Below, piece by piece: positions 15,453-24,332 of a stretch of 32,618 bases of DNA (positions within the stretch are counted from its first letter, which is position 1; every line of letters begins with the position of its first letter). The stretch is taken from the NCBI GenBank assembly GCA_900545525.1, contig UQZX01000028.1, positions 1 to 32,618 on the forward strand, in the 5' to 3' direction. The position numbers and the translations under genes were made by a program. The notes below the pieces were generated by a model that was not told the origin of the DNA, did not search any database, and saw only the letters and a list, made by a program, of their open reading frames with translations. The stretch is from an uncultured Prevotella sp. Its GTDB lineage: Bacteria; Bacteroidota; Bacteroidia; Bacteroidales; Bacteroidaceae.

Positions 15453-16904
15453 ATGATACTCAAAGATTTACTGAAAGAAATCAACCCCGTCTGCATAGAG
15501 GGGAATGACTGCATTGACATAACGGGAGTAAACATAGACTCCCGCCGTATAGAAAAAGGTCATCTGTTTGCCGCGATAAAGGGAACACAGACCGACGGGC
15601 ACCAATATATAGGCAAGGCTGTTGAGCTGGGAGCCGCGGCAATATTGTGTGAAGACATGCCAGAACGCAGGGATGAAGGCGTGACATACGTACAGGTGAA
15701 ATCAACGGAAGAGGCAACGGGAAAGGTTGCCACGGCTTTCTACGGCAATCCGACCGACAAGTTTCAGCTTGTGGGTGTAACGGGAACAAACGGAAAGACG
15801 ACTATCGCCACCTTATTATATAATATGTTCCGCAAACTCGGATACAAGTGCGGACTGCTGTCGACGGTGTGCAACTATATAGAGGACGAGGCTATACCAG
15901 CATCGCACACCACCCCCGACCCTATCGAGCTGAACAGGCTGCTGGGGAAAATGGCAGACAGCGGATGCCAATATGTGTTCATGGAGTGCAGCTCGCATGC
16001 CATAGCGCAGAAGCGCATATCCGGGCTGAAGTTCGCAGGAGGCATCTTCACAAACCTCACGCGTGACCACATGGACTATCACAAGACATTTGAGAACTAC
16101 CGCAATGCCAAGAAAGCATTTTTTGACAGTCTGCCCAAAGGAGCTTTCGCAATAACGAATGCGGACGACAAAAACGGCATGGTAATGGTACAGAACTGCA
16201 AGGCTGACGTGAAAACATACTCCACACGCGGCATTGCCGACTTCAAGGCAAAAATCCTTGAATGCCACTTTGAGGGCATGTATCTCGAAATAGACGGCAA
16301 GGAGGTCGGCGTACAGTTTATCGGCAAGTTCAACGTGAGCAACCTGCTTGCCGTATACGGTGCTGCCATAATGCTAAAGCAGAAGCCGGAAGACATTCTC
16401 GTTGTGATGAGCACCCTCAAGAGCGTAAGCGGCAGGCTGGAACCGGTGCACTCGCCAACAGGCGTCACGGCAATAGTGGATTATGCCCATACGCCGGATG
16501 CAATAGAGAACGTTCTGAAAGCCATACACGAGGTGATGAACGGCAAGGGACAGATAATAACCGTATGCGGAGCCGGCGGAAACCGTGACAAAGGTAAACG
16601 TCCGCTAATGGCACAAGAAGCGGTAAGACAGAGCGACAAGGTGATAATAACAAGTGACAACCCGAGATTTGAAGAGCCGCAGGACATTATCAACGACATG
16701 CTTGCCGGGCTTGACAAGACACAGATGAAGAACGTGCTGAGCATCGCGGACCGCAAGGAGGCAATACGCACGGCTTATATGCTCGCACAGAAAGGCGACG
16801 TGATACTCATTGCCGGAAAGGGACATGAGAACTATCAGGAGATAAAGGGCGTGAAACATCACTTTGACGACAAGGAGATAATAAAGGAGATAATGAACGG
16901 CTGA
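15453..16904 (+). CDS. murE: UDP-MurNAc-tripeptide synthetase MurE, meso-DAP type
   Basis: The 483-residue Mur ligase has the ATP loop GTNGKTT (111-117), the central block ITNADDKNG, and the C-terminal signature DNPR at 402-405. DNPR selects meso-diaminopimelate rather than lysine, so the cell wall should be DAP-type, as expected for Bacteroidales. It adds the third amino acid to UDP-MurNAc-L-Ala-D-Glu in the cytosol. In many bacteria murF follows murE, but here mraY does, after a 70-base gap that is AT-rich and has no clear promoter element. Confidence 0.97.
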   Translation: MILKDLLKEINPVCIEGNDCIDITGVNIDSRRIEKGHLFAAIKGTQTDGHQYIGKAVELGAAAILCEDMPERRDEGVTYVQVKSTEEATGKVATAFYGNPTDKFQLVGVTGTNGKTTIATLLYNMFRKLGYKCGLLSTVCNYIEDEAIPASHTTPDPIELNRLLGKMADSGCQYVFMECSSHAIAQKRISGLKFAGGIFTNLTRDHMDYHKTFENYRNAKKAFFDSLPKGAFAITNADDKNGMVMVQNCKADVKTYSTRGIADFKAKILECHFEGMYLEIDGKEVGVQFIGKFNVSNLLAVYGAAIMLKQKPEDILVVMSTLKSVSGRLEPVHSPTGVTAIVDYAHTPDAIENVLKAIHEVMNGKGQIITVCGAGGNRDKGKRPLMAQEAVRQSDKVIITSDNPRFEEPQDIINDMLAGLDKTQMKNVLSIADRKEAIRTAYMLAQKGDVILIAGKGHENYQEIKGVKHHFDDKEIIKEIMNG

Positions 16905-16974
16905 ACATGCCGCATACCGTGAACAACGGCAATGATTTAAATATTTTGCTCGTAATTAAAACTTAAGAAATAAA

Positions 16975-18246
16975 ATGTTATACTATCTGTTCCGCTTTTT
17001 AGAGCAATTCGGGATACCCGGCTCACATGTATGGGGTTACATATCGTTCCGCGCATTGCTGGCACTGATACTGGCACTGGTAATATCGGCATGGTTCGGA
17101 GAGAAGTTTATAAAGTATCTGAAGAAAAAACAGATAACCGAAGTGCAGCGCGATGCGAAGATAGACCCGTTCGGTGTAAAGAAGATAGGCGTGCCTTCGA
17201 TGGGCGGCATCATACTGATTGTGGCAATACTCGTACCGGTCCTGCTGCTGGGACGCATGCGAAACATATATCTCATACTGATGATTATCACTACGGTCTG
17301 GCTGGGTTTTCTCGGAGGACTGGACGATTATATAAAGATATTCCGCCACAACAAGGAAGGGTTGCCGGGCAAGTTCAAGATAATCGGACAATTAAGCATA
17401 GGCCTGATTGTAGGCATGATGCTGTGGTACAGCCCTGATGCAAAGATAAACGAGAACCTTGCCATACAGAAGAATGACAACAAGGAGATTGTCATAAAGC
17501 ACCGGCAGCAGGCAACGAAGTCACTGAAGACTACCATACCTTTCGTCAAAGGACATAACTTGGACTATGCCGACATCATGTCGTTCTGCGGAAAATACAA
17601 GACTGCAGCAGGTTGGATATTGTTCGTCGTGATGACTATCATCGTGGTGACGGCTGTCTCGAACGGGGCAAACCTGAACGACGGAATGGACGGGATGTGC
17701 GCAGGGAACTCGGCAATAATAGGTGTTGCCCTCGGAATATTTGCCTATGTGAGCAGCCATATAGAGTATGCAGCATACCTTAATATAATGTATATACCGG
17801 GTTCACAGGAGCTGGTGGTGTTCCTATGTGCCTTCATTGGTGCGCTGATTGGTTTTCTTTGGTACAACGCCTATCCTGCACAAGTATTCATGGGAGACAC
17901 CGGTTCGCTGACAATCGGAGGAATTATAGCCGTAAGCGCCATAATAATACACAAGGAACTGATGCTTCCTATACTCTGCGGAATATTCTTTGTGGAGAGC
18001 CTCAGCGTGATATTGCAGGTGTGGTATGCAAAATTAGGAACGCGCAAGGGGGTCAAGCAACGGCTTATAAAACGTGCACCGTTGCACGACACGTTCCGGA
18101 TAACGCAGGAACAGCTCGATCCGGAGATAAAATATGTATTCAAAAAGCCGAAGGATGTAGTGCACGAATCGAAGATAACTATCCGCTTTTGGATTGTCAC
18201 GATACTTCTTGCGGCACTGACAATAATAACATTAAAGATAAGATAA
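16975..18246 (+). CDS. mraY: Phospho-MurNAc-pentapeptide translocase MraY
   Basis: The 423-residue membrane enzyme moves phospho-MurNAc-pentapeptide from UDP to undecaprenyl phosphate, making lipid I. About ten membrane segments can be drawn. Conserved parts are LGGLDDYIK (Asp117, Asp118), NLNDGMDG (233-240) and FMGDTGS (305-311). It is about 60 residues longer than E. coli MraY because of an insertion at roughly 155-210 and a second one near 375-392. The loop that in E. coli reads PIHHHYE reads PLHDTFR (369-375) here, so two of three histidines are missing. The start is the only ATG near the conserved N-terminus. The stop lies ten bases before murD. Confidence 0.96.
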   Translation: MLYYLFRFLEQFGIPGSHVWGYISFRALLALILALVISAWFGEKFIKYLKKKQITEVQRDAKIDPFGVKKIGVPSMGGIILIVAILVPVLLLGRMRNIYLILMIITTVWLGFLGGLDDYIKIFRHNKEGLPGKFKIIGQLSIGLIVGMMLWYSPDAKINENLAIQKNDNKEIVIKHRQQATKSLKTTIPFVKGHNLDYADIMSFCGKYKTAAGWILFVVMTIIVVTAVSNGANLNDGMDGMCAGNSAIIGVALGIFAYVSSHIEYAAYLNIMYIPGSQELVVFLCAFIGALIGFLWYNAYPAQVFMGDTGSLTIGGIIAVSAIIIHKELMLPILCGIFFVESLSVILQVWYAKLGTRKGVKQRLIKRAPLHDTFRITQEQLDPEIKYVFKKPKDVVHESKITIRFWIVTILLAALTIITLKIR

Positions 18247-18256
18247 GGAGAGGTAT

Positions 18257-19588
18257 ATGGGAAGAATTGTTATACTCGGAGCCGGCGAGAGTGGAGCCGG
18301 AGCCGCCGTACTTGCCAAGAAAGAGGGATTTGACGTGTTTGTTTCCGACATGTCGGTGATAAAAGACAAATATAAAGAACTTCTTGACACACACGGCATC
18401 GAATGGGAGGAGAAAGGGCATACCGAGGATAAGATACTGAATGCCGATGAAATAATAAAAAGCCCCGGCATACCCGACAATGCCCCTATCATACAGAAAT
18501 GTATGTCGAAAGGCATCGGAATAATAAGCGAAATTGAATTTGCCGGAAGATATACGACATCAAAGATGATTTGCATAACGGGCAGCAACGGGAAGACCAC
18601 GACAACTTCGCTGATATACCATATCTTCAAAAATGCCGGATACAACGTGGGACTGGCAGGCAACATAGGCAAAAGCCTCGCACTGCAGGTGGCTGAAGAT
18701 CCGCACGAATACTACATTATAGAAATCAGTTCGTTCCAGTTGGACAACATGTACAACTTCCGCGCAAACATTGCAATTCTGCTTAACATAACGCCGGACC
18801 ACCTCGACCGCTACGACAACTGCATGCAGAATTACGTCGATTCGAAGATGCGCATAATACAGAACCAGACAAAGGACGACACGTTCATATACTGGAACGA
18901 CGACCCTATCATAAAAAGAGAACTGAAAAAGTATGACATAAAGTCGGTACAATGTCCTTTCTCCGACTTGAAAGAGAAGGGTTCCATTGCATACATCGAG
19001 GAAGGAGAATATAAGATAGAAGTGCCGACACCGTTCAATATGGAGCAGGAAGCGCTGAGCCTTACGGGAAAGCACAATATATACAACTCGCTCGCGGCAG
19101 GCATTGCATCAAGGGTGTCGGGCATAAAGAAAGAAGATATACGCAAAAGTCTCAGCGACTTCCCCGGCGTGGAGCATCGTCTGGAAAAGGTAACGACCGT
19201 CAGGGGGGTTCTGTATGTCAACGACTCGAAAGCCACTAACGTAGACGCATGCTGGTATGCGCTGGAAAGTATGAAGACACCGACAATCCTTATAATCGGA
19301 GGAAAGGACAAAGGCAACGATTATAACGCGATAAAGGAACTTGTAAAGAAAAAATGCTGCGGACTTGTTTACCTTGGTGCCGACAACGCAAAGCTGCACG
19401 CTTTCTTCGACGGAATGGGCATTCCTGTACGCGACACACACAGCATGAAGGAGTGTGTAGAGGCATGCTACGACATGGCAAGACCGGGAGACACGGTGCT
19501 GCTAAGCCCGTGCTGCGCAAGCTTTGACCTGTTCAAGAACATGGAAGACCGCGGTGAACAGTTCAAGACACTTGTAAGAAACTTATAA
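18257..19588 (+). CDS. murD: UDP-MurNAc-alanine-D-glutamate ligase MurD
   Basis: The 443-residue Mur ligase begins with a Rossmann-like VILGAGESGAGAA and has the ATP loop GSNGKTT (109-115), ITPDHLDRY, and the end block LLSPCCASFDLFKNMEDRGE that is typical of MurD. It adds D-glutamate to UDP-MurNAc-L-Ala. Unusually for this organism, AAGGAGAGG lies just before the start (18245-18253), a Shine-Dalgarno-like stretch overlapping the mraY stop; it may help restart translation from mraY. FtsW follows after 28 bases. Confidence 0.97.
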   Translation: MGRIVILGAGESGAGAAVLAKKEGFDVFVSDMSVIKDKYKELLDTHGIEWEEKGHTEDKILNADEIIKSPGIPDNAPIIQKCMSKGIGIISEIEFAGRYTTSKMICITGSNGKTTTTSLIYHIFKNAGYNVGLAGNIGKSLALQVAEDPHEYYIIEISSFQLDNMYNFRANIAILLNITPDHLDRYDNCMQNYVDSKMRIIQNQTKDDTFIYWNDDPIIKRELKKYDIKSVQCPFSDLKEKGSIAYIEEGEYKIEVPTPFNMEQEALSLTGKHNIYNSLAAGIASRVSGIKKEDIRKSLSDFPGVEHRLEKVTTVRGVLYVNDSKATNVDACWYALESMKTPTILIIGGKDKGNDYNAIKELVKKKCCGLVYLGADNAKLHAFFDGMGIPVRDTHSMKECVEACYDMARPGDTVLLSPCCASFDLFKNMEDRGEQFKTLVRNL

Positions 19589-19616
19589 AGACAGGACCGG
19601 AAGGAATAAAGACATA

Positions 19617-20906
19617 ATGAACGAGAATACAATAAGCAACAAACTGAAAGGCGACGGCATCATCTGGATGGTGTTCTTCTTTCTGTGCATTATAAGCATA
19701 ATAGAGGTATACAGCGCATCAAGCGGACTTACCTATAAGGGCGGTTACTACTGGGGACCGGCGCTGAAACATACCTCCTTCCTGCTGATAGGCGTATGTT
19801 TCATGGTTGTTGTTATGAATATAAAATGTAAATATTTTAAGATAATAACGCCATTTGCACTGCTTTTGTCTTTTATAATGCTCATCATGGTGCTTATATC
19901 CGGACAATCAACCAACGACGCATCACGCTGGCTGTCTCTGTTCGGGATACAGTTTCAGCCGTCAGAACTGGCTAAGGGTTCCCTGATACTGGCAGAAGCA
20001 CAGATACTGAGCGCCATGCAGACAAAGGACGGAGCCGACCCGCGCGCATTCAAATTTATATTGTCAATAAGCATACCGATAATAATGCTCATCTTCTTCG
20101 AGAACTTCTCAACTGCTTTTCTGCTTGGCGCGGTGGTTGTGATGATGATGGTGATAGGCAGAGTCCCCGGGAAGCTGATTGGAAGACTTGTCGGAATAGT
20201 ATTTCTTGCAGGTGCCCTTGCTGTCTCGGCTGTGATGATATTCGGTACGGATAAGGCAAAAGAAACCCAAAACAAAGCCAACACCGTACTTGTGGAGCAT
20301 GCGGACAATAATGCCAAGAAAAAAGAAAAGAGCGCTATTGACAAGCTTACGCACCGCTTCGACACGTGGAAGACACGTATAGACAAGTTCATAGACAACG
20401 AATATGTGGCACCCAACGACTACGATCTGGACAACGATGCACAGGTGGCTCATGCCAACATAGCCATTGTTTCATCAAACATCGTGGGCAAAGGACCGGG
20501 AAACTCCGTTGAACGCGATTTCCTTTCGCAGGCATTCTCCGACTTCATATACGCCATAGTCATAGAAGAAATGGGCATATTGGGTGCATTTGTGGTGTGC
20601 ATGCTGTACATAATACTGTTATTCCGCACGGCTATCATAGCCAACAGATGCGCGAACACGTTCCCCGCACTGCTGATAATGGGATTTGCCTTGTTACTGG
20701 TTACACAAGCAATGTTCAACATGGCAGTGGCTGTAGGACTGGCACCGGTGACAGGACAGCCGCTTCCGCTAATCAGCAAGGGCGGAACATCTACAATAAT
20801 GAACTGTGTATACATAGGCATCATATTAAGCGTAAGCTACTCTGCAAAGAAAAATGACAGTACGGAAAGCAGCAGTCCGGCTACTGTTAAAGCAAAGACA
20901 GCATGA
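19617..20906 (+). CDS. ftsW: Septal peptidoglycan polymerase FtsW (SEDS family)
   Basis: The 429-residue membrane protein has about ten transmembrane segments and the SEDS signatures: SRWLSLFGIQFQPSELAK (about 102-119), the DFIYAIVIEEMG block near 305, and GQPLPLISKGGTS near 380. It polymerises lipid II at the septum together with FtsI. A long hydrophilic loop (about 205-275) is rich in Lys and Asp. In the cluster it lies between murD and murG, as in most Bacteroidetes. It is FtsW rather than RodA by context. Confidence 0.95.
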   Translation: MNENTISNKLKGDGIIWMVFFFLCIISIIEVYSASSGLTYKGGYYWGPALKHTSFLLIGVCFMVVVMNIKCKYFKIITPFALLLSFIMLIMVLISGQSTNDASRWLSLFGIQFQPSELAKGSLILAEAQILSAMQTKDGADPRAFKFILSISIPIIMLIFFENFSTAFLLGAVVVMMMVIGRVPGKLIGRLVGIVFLAGALAVSAVMIFGTDKAKETQNKANTVLVEHADNNAKKKEKSAIDKLTHRFDTWKTRIDKFIDNEYVAPNDYDLDNDAQVAHANIAIVSSNIVGKGPGNSVERDFLSQAFSDFIYAIVIEEMGILGAFVVCMLYIILLFRTAIIANRCANTFPALLIMGFALLLVTQAMFNMAVAVGLAPVTGQPLPLISKGGTSTIMNCVYIGIILSVSYSAKKNDSTESSSPATVKAKTA

Positions 20907-20949
20907 CATAAAATATAATATAAAATAATAGGAAGATAATTTTTTTAAT

Positions 20950-20957
20950 TAATTTTG
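20950..20957 (+). promoter_or_regulatory. Possible internal -7 promoter element before murG
   Basis: TAATTTTG matches TAnnTTTG in the 75-base AT-rich ftsW-murG gap, the longest gap inside the cluster, 24 bases before the chosen murG start. No TTTG is seen at the -33 distance. It may give a second transcript for murG through yqeY. Confidence 0.4.
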
Positions 20958-20981
20958 CGAAACAAACAAATCCTATATAAC

Positions 20982-22097
20982 ATGGATGAAGAACTGAGAA
21001 TTATAATAAGCGGCGGTGGAACAGGAGGACATATCTTTCCTGCCATATCCATTGCAAACGCCATTAAGGGGAAAAGACCTGACGCCAAGATATTATTTGT
21101 AGGTGCAAAGGGCAGGATGGAGATGCAACGCGTGCCTGCGGCAGGATACGAAATAAAAGGTTTGCCTATATGCGGGTTCGACCGTAAGAACATGCTTAAA
21201 AACATCGTGGTTCTCTACAGGATATGGAAAAGCCAGCTGATTGCCAAGAACATCATCCGCAAGTTTAAGCCCATGGCTGCCGTGGGGGTTGGAGGCTATG
21301 CCAGCGGACCCACCTTAAACAAATGCGCGGCAATGGGAATACCATGCCTTATACAGGAACAGAACTCGTATGCAGGTGTCACCAACAAGCTGCTCGCAAA
21401 GAAAGCAACGAAGATATGCGTTGCCTATGAGGGCATGGAGAGGTTCTTCCCCGCTGAAAAAATCATAATGACAGGCAATCCCGTAAGGCAGGCTCTGCTC
21501 GAAACCACGACAAACAAGGAAGACGCAATAAAGAGCTTCGGACTTGACCCGTCAAAAAAGACGATACTGATAGTAGGAGGAAGCCTCGGCGCACGCACCG
21601 TAAACGAGAGTGTGATGCAGCATCTTGACATGATAGAGGCATCGGGAGTGCAGTTCATCTGGCAGACAGGGAAATACTATCACAATGAAATAAAGGAACG
21701 CCTGAAGAGCCATAAGGACATGCCTATGCTGAAAGTGACCGACTTCATATCTGACATGGGAGCCGCTTATACGGCTGCCGATCTGGTAATAAGCCGTGCC
21801 GGGGCAAGCAGCATATCGGAGTTCTGCCTCATAGGCAAGCCAGTTATACTTGTCCCCTCGCCCAATGTGGCTGAAGATCATCAGACAAAGAATGTCATGG
21901 CACTTGTCAACAGGGACGCGGCATTATACGTTAAAGACGCCGAAGCTGCCGATGTCGTGATAAAACTTGCCATTGAAACGGTAAAGAACGAAGACAAGTT
22001 AAAGTCACTCAGCATGAACATAAAGAAACTGGCACTGCCTGATTCTGCCGACATTATTGCCGATGAAGTCATAAAAATGGCAACAATGAAACATTAA
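20982..22097 (+). CDS. murG: Lipid I GlcNAc-transferase MurG
   Basis: I take the ATG at 20982 as start, giving MDEELRIIISGGGTGGH; a TTG nine codons upstream (20955) would also be in frame but overlaps the TAATTTTG element. The protein is then 371 residues. It shows GGGTGGH (11-17), GVGGYASGP, GGSLGARTVNESV and SRAGASSISEF, all typical of MurG. It adds GlcNAc to lipid I at the inner membrane face to form lipid II. murC follows after 39 bases. Confidence 0.96.
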   Translation: MDEELRIIISGGGTGGHIFPAISIANAIKGKRPDAKILFVGAKGRMEMQRVPAAGYEIKGLPICGFDRKNMLKNIVVLYRIWKSQLIAKNIIRKFKPMAAVGVGGYASGPTLNKCAAMGIPCLIQEQNSYAGVTNKLLAKKATKICVAYEGMERFFPAEKIIMTGNPVRQALLETTTNKEDAIKSFGLDPSKKTILIVGGSLGARTVNESVMQHLDMIEASGVQFIWQTGKYYHNEIKERLKSHKDMPMLKVTDFISDMGAAYTAADLVISRAGASSISEFCLIGKPVILVPSPNVAEDHQTKNVMALVNRDAALYVKDAEAADVVIKLAIETVKNEDKLKSLSMNIKKLALPDSADIIADEVIKMATMKH

Positions 22098-22136
22098 TCA
22101 CTATTATTACGGGTCATTGATAAACAAAGACGACAA

Positions 22137-23519
22137 ATGGAACTGAAAGACATTAAATCCATATATTTCATCGGTGCAGGCGGCATAGGCATGAGTGCCA
22201 TAGCCCGTTACTTCATGAAAAAAGGCAAGAATGTTGCCGGATACGACAAGACACCTTCCAACCTGACACGTCAACTGGAACAGGAGGGGATGGACATACA
22301 CTACGATGAAGATGTGGACAGCATCCCGGAAGCATGTAAAGACAAGGAAAATACACTTGTGGTATATACTCCTGCCATACCCGAAAGCCACAAGGAACTG
22401 GCTTATTTCCGTCAGGAAGGCTTCGAAATAGAGAAACGTGCGCAGGTGCTGGGCATGCTGACACGTACCCACAAGGGACTCTGTTTTGCCGGAACGCATG
22501 GAAAAACGACCACATCAACGATGTGTGCACACATCATGCACCAAAGTAAGAACGACTGTAATGCCTTTCTTGGCGGTATATCCAAGAACTACTCGACAAA
22601 CTATATACTAAGCGAGAAAAGCGATTACGTGGTGATTGAGGCTGACGAATTTGACCGCAGCTTCCACCAATTACGCCCGTGGATGAGCGTGATAACATCA
22701 ACCGACCCCGACCACCTTGACATCTACGGAACCAAAGAAGCTTACCTTGAAAGCTTCCGCCACTACACCACACTGATAAAACCCGGCGGAGCACTCATCA
22801 TTCACAAAGGTCTTGAAATGAAGGCTGACGTCAACAGCGATGTGAGAGTTTACGAATACGCGCTTGACGAAGGCGACTTCCATGCAGGAAACATAAAAAT
22901 CGGTAACGGAAAAATCACATTCGACTTCATTTCACCTATAGAAAACGTTACCGATATAGAGCTTGGACACCCTATTCCCATCAACATCGAGAACGGCGTT
23001 GCTGCAATGGCAATGGCACAGCTGTGCGGATGTACAGCCGATGAACTGCGCAACGGAATGAAGACATACCGTGGGGTGGACCGCCGGTTCGATTTCAGAA
23101 TAAACAACGAAAACATTGTTTTTCTAAGCGACTACGCACATCATCCGAAGGAAATATACCAAAGTGCCAAGAGCATACGCGAGCTTTATAAAGACAAAAA
23201 GATAACGGCAATATTCCAGCCTCATCTCTATACAAGGACACGCGACTTCTATAAAGACTTCGCCGACAGCCTCAGCCTGCTGGACAAGGTGGTTCTTTGT
23301 GACATATATCCTGCCCGTGAAGAGCCTATTCCGGGAGTTTCGTCACAGCTGATACTCGACAATCTGAAGCCCGGAGTGGAAAAAAAGCTGATAAAGAAAG
23401 AAGAGATTTTAGACTTTGTAAATGCCGGCGACTTCGAAGTACTGCTTATATTGGGTGCCGGCGACCTTGACAATTACGTTCCACAGATAGCAGAAATACT
23501 CTTAAACAAATACAAATAA
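22137..23519 (+). CDS. murC: UDP-MurNAc-alanine ligase MurC
   Basis: The 460-residue Mur ligase has an N-terminal UDP-binding fold with FIGAGGIGMSAIARY, the ATP loop GTHGKTT (119-125) and LSDYAHHPKEI. It joins L-alanine to UDP-MurNAc, the first peptide step. The stop TAA is directly followed by the ftsQ ATG with no base between. In many bacteria murB and ddl lie near here; neither is present. Confidence 0.97.
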   Translation: MELKDIKSIYFIGAGGIGMSAIARYFMKKGKNVAGYDKTPSNLTRQLEQEGMDIHYDEDVDSIPEACKDKENTLVVYTPAIPESHKELAYFRQEGFEIEKRAQVLGMLTRTHKGLCFAGTHGKTTTSTMCAHIMHQSKNDCNAFLGGISKNYSTNYILSEKSDYVVIEADEFDRSFHQLRPWMSVITSTDPDHLDIYGTKEAYLESFRHYTTLIKPGGALIIHKGLEMKADVNSDVRVYEYALDEGDFHAGNIKIGNGKITFDFISPIENVTDIELGHPIPINIENGVAAMAMAQLCGCTADELRNGMKTYRGVDRRFDFRINNENIVFLSDYAHHPKEIYQSAKSIRELYKDKKITAIFQPHLYTRTRDFYKDFADSLSLLDKVVLCDIYPAREEPIPGVSSQLILDNLKPGVEKKLIKKEEILDFVNAGDFEVLLILGAGDLDNYVPQIAEILLNKYK

Positions 23520-24311
23520 ATGCGCATCAACGTAAAGAAATCGATAATAATAGCACTCGACATAATCCTTGCTGCTTATGTCATACTTGCCATGACCTCG
23601 TTCAATAACCCGGACGAGACGGCAAGAGTGTGTACAAAAGTGTCCATAAACATAGAGGATGACAATGCAAACGGATTTCTTAGCGTAAACGAAATAAAGA
23701 AGATTTTGGAACGCCGGCATCTGTATCCGCTCAACAAGACGATGTCCGAAGTCAATCCCCGCGACATTGAGGAACTTCTCAAGTCCAGTCCGTTTGTCAA
23801 CGAAGTGCAGTGCTACAAGACCCAGGACAACAACGTTCATATCAGCGTCACACAGCGCCTGCCTATCATACGTATAAAGAACATACGGGGAGAAGACTAC
23901 TATCTCGATGACAAGGGCGGCATAATGCCTAACTCCAAATACACCTCCGACCTGATTATTGCAACCGGATATATAAGCCGCAGCTATGCCAAAAACACTC
24001 TTTCATATCTTGCCAAGGCACTTATGGCAAGCGACTTGTGGAAAAACCAGATTGTACAGATAAACGTTCTGCCCGATCTCGGTATAGAGCTTGTTCCGCG
24101 TGTCGGAGAGCACGTGGTCTTCATCGGCTATCTTCCACAACACGGCAACAAGTCTAAAAGAGAACAGGAAATCACGGATTTTGTTAACAAGAAGATGCTG
24201 AGACTGGAGAAGTTCTATAAGTACGGACTGTCACAAGCCGGCTGGAACAAGTATCCATATATCAACATAGAGTTTGACAATCAGATAATATGCAAGAAAA
24301 GAATACAGTAA
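23520..24311 (+). CDS. ftsQ: Cell division protein FtsQ
   Basis: This 263-residue protein has one N-terminal membrane segment (about 8-26, IIIALDIILAAYVILAM) and a periplasmic part with a POTRA-like region (about 40-110; EIKKILERRHLYPLN, PFVNEVQCYK) and the FtsQ domain (DDKGGIMPNSKYTSDL and after). It links cytosolic and periplasmic divisome parts and binds the FtsB/FtsL pair. Position between murC and ftsA matches other Bacteroidetes. Sequence similarity is weak in this family, but the layout and place are clear. Confidence 0.92.
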   Translation: MRINVKKSIIIALDIILAAYVILAMTSFNNPDETARVCTKVSINIEDDNANGFLSVNEIKKILERRHLYPLNKTMSEVNPRDIEELLKSSPFVNEVQCYKTQDNNVHISVTQRLPIIRIKNIRGEDYYLDDKGGIMPNSKYTSDLIIATGYISRSYAKNTLSYLAKALMASDLWKNQIVQINVLPDLGIELVPRVGEHVVFIGYLPQHGNKSKREQEITDFVNKKMLRLEKFYKYGLSQAGWNKYPYINIEFDNQIICKKRIQ

Positions 24312-24332
24312 ACAGAATAAATATATAATTGT

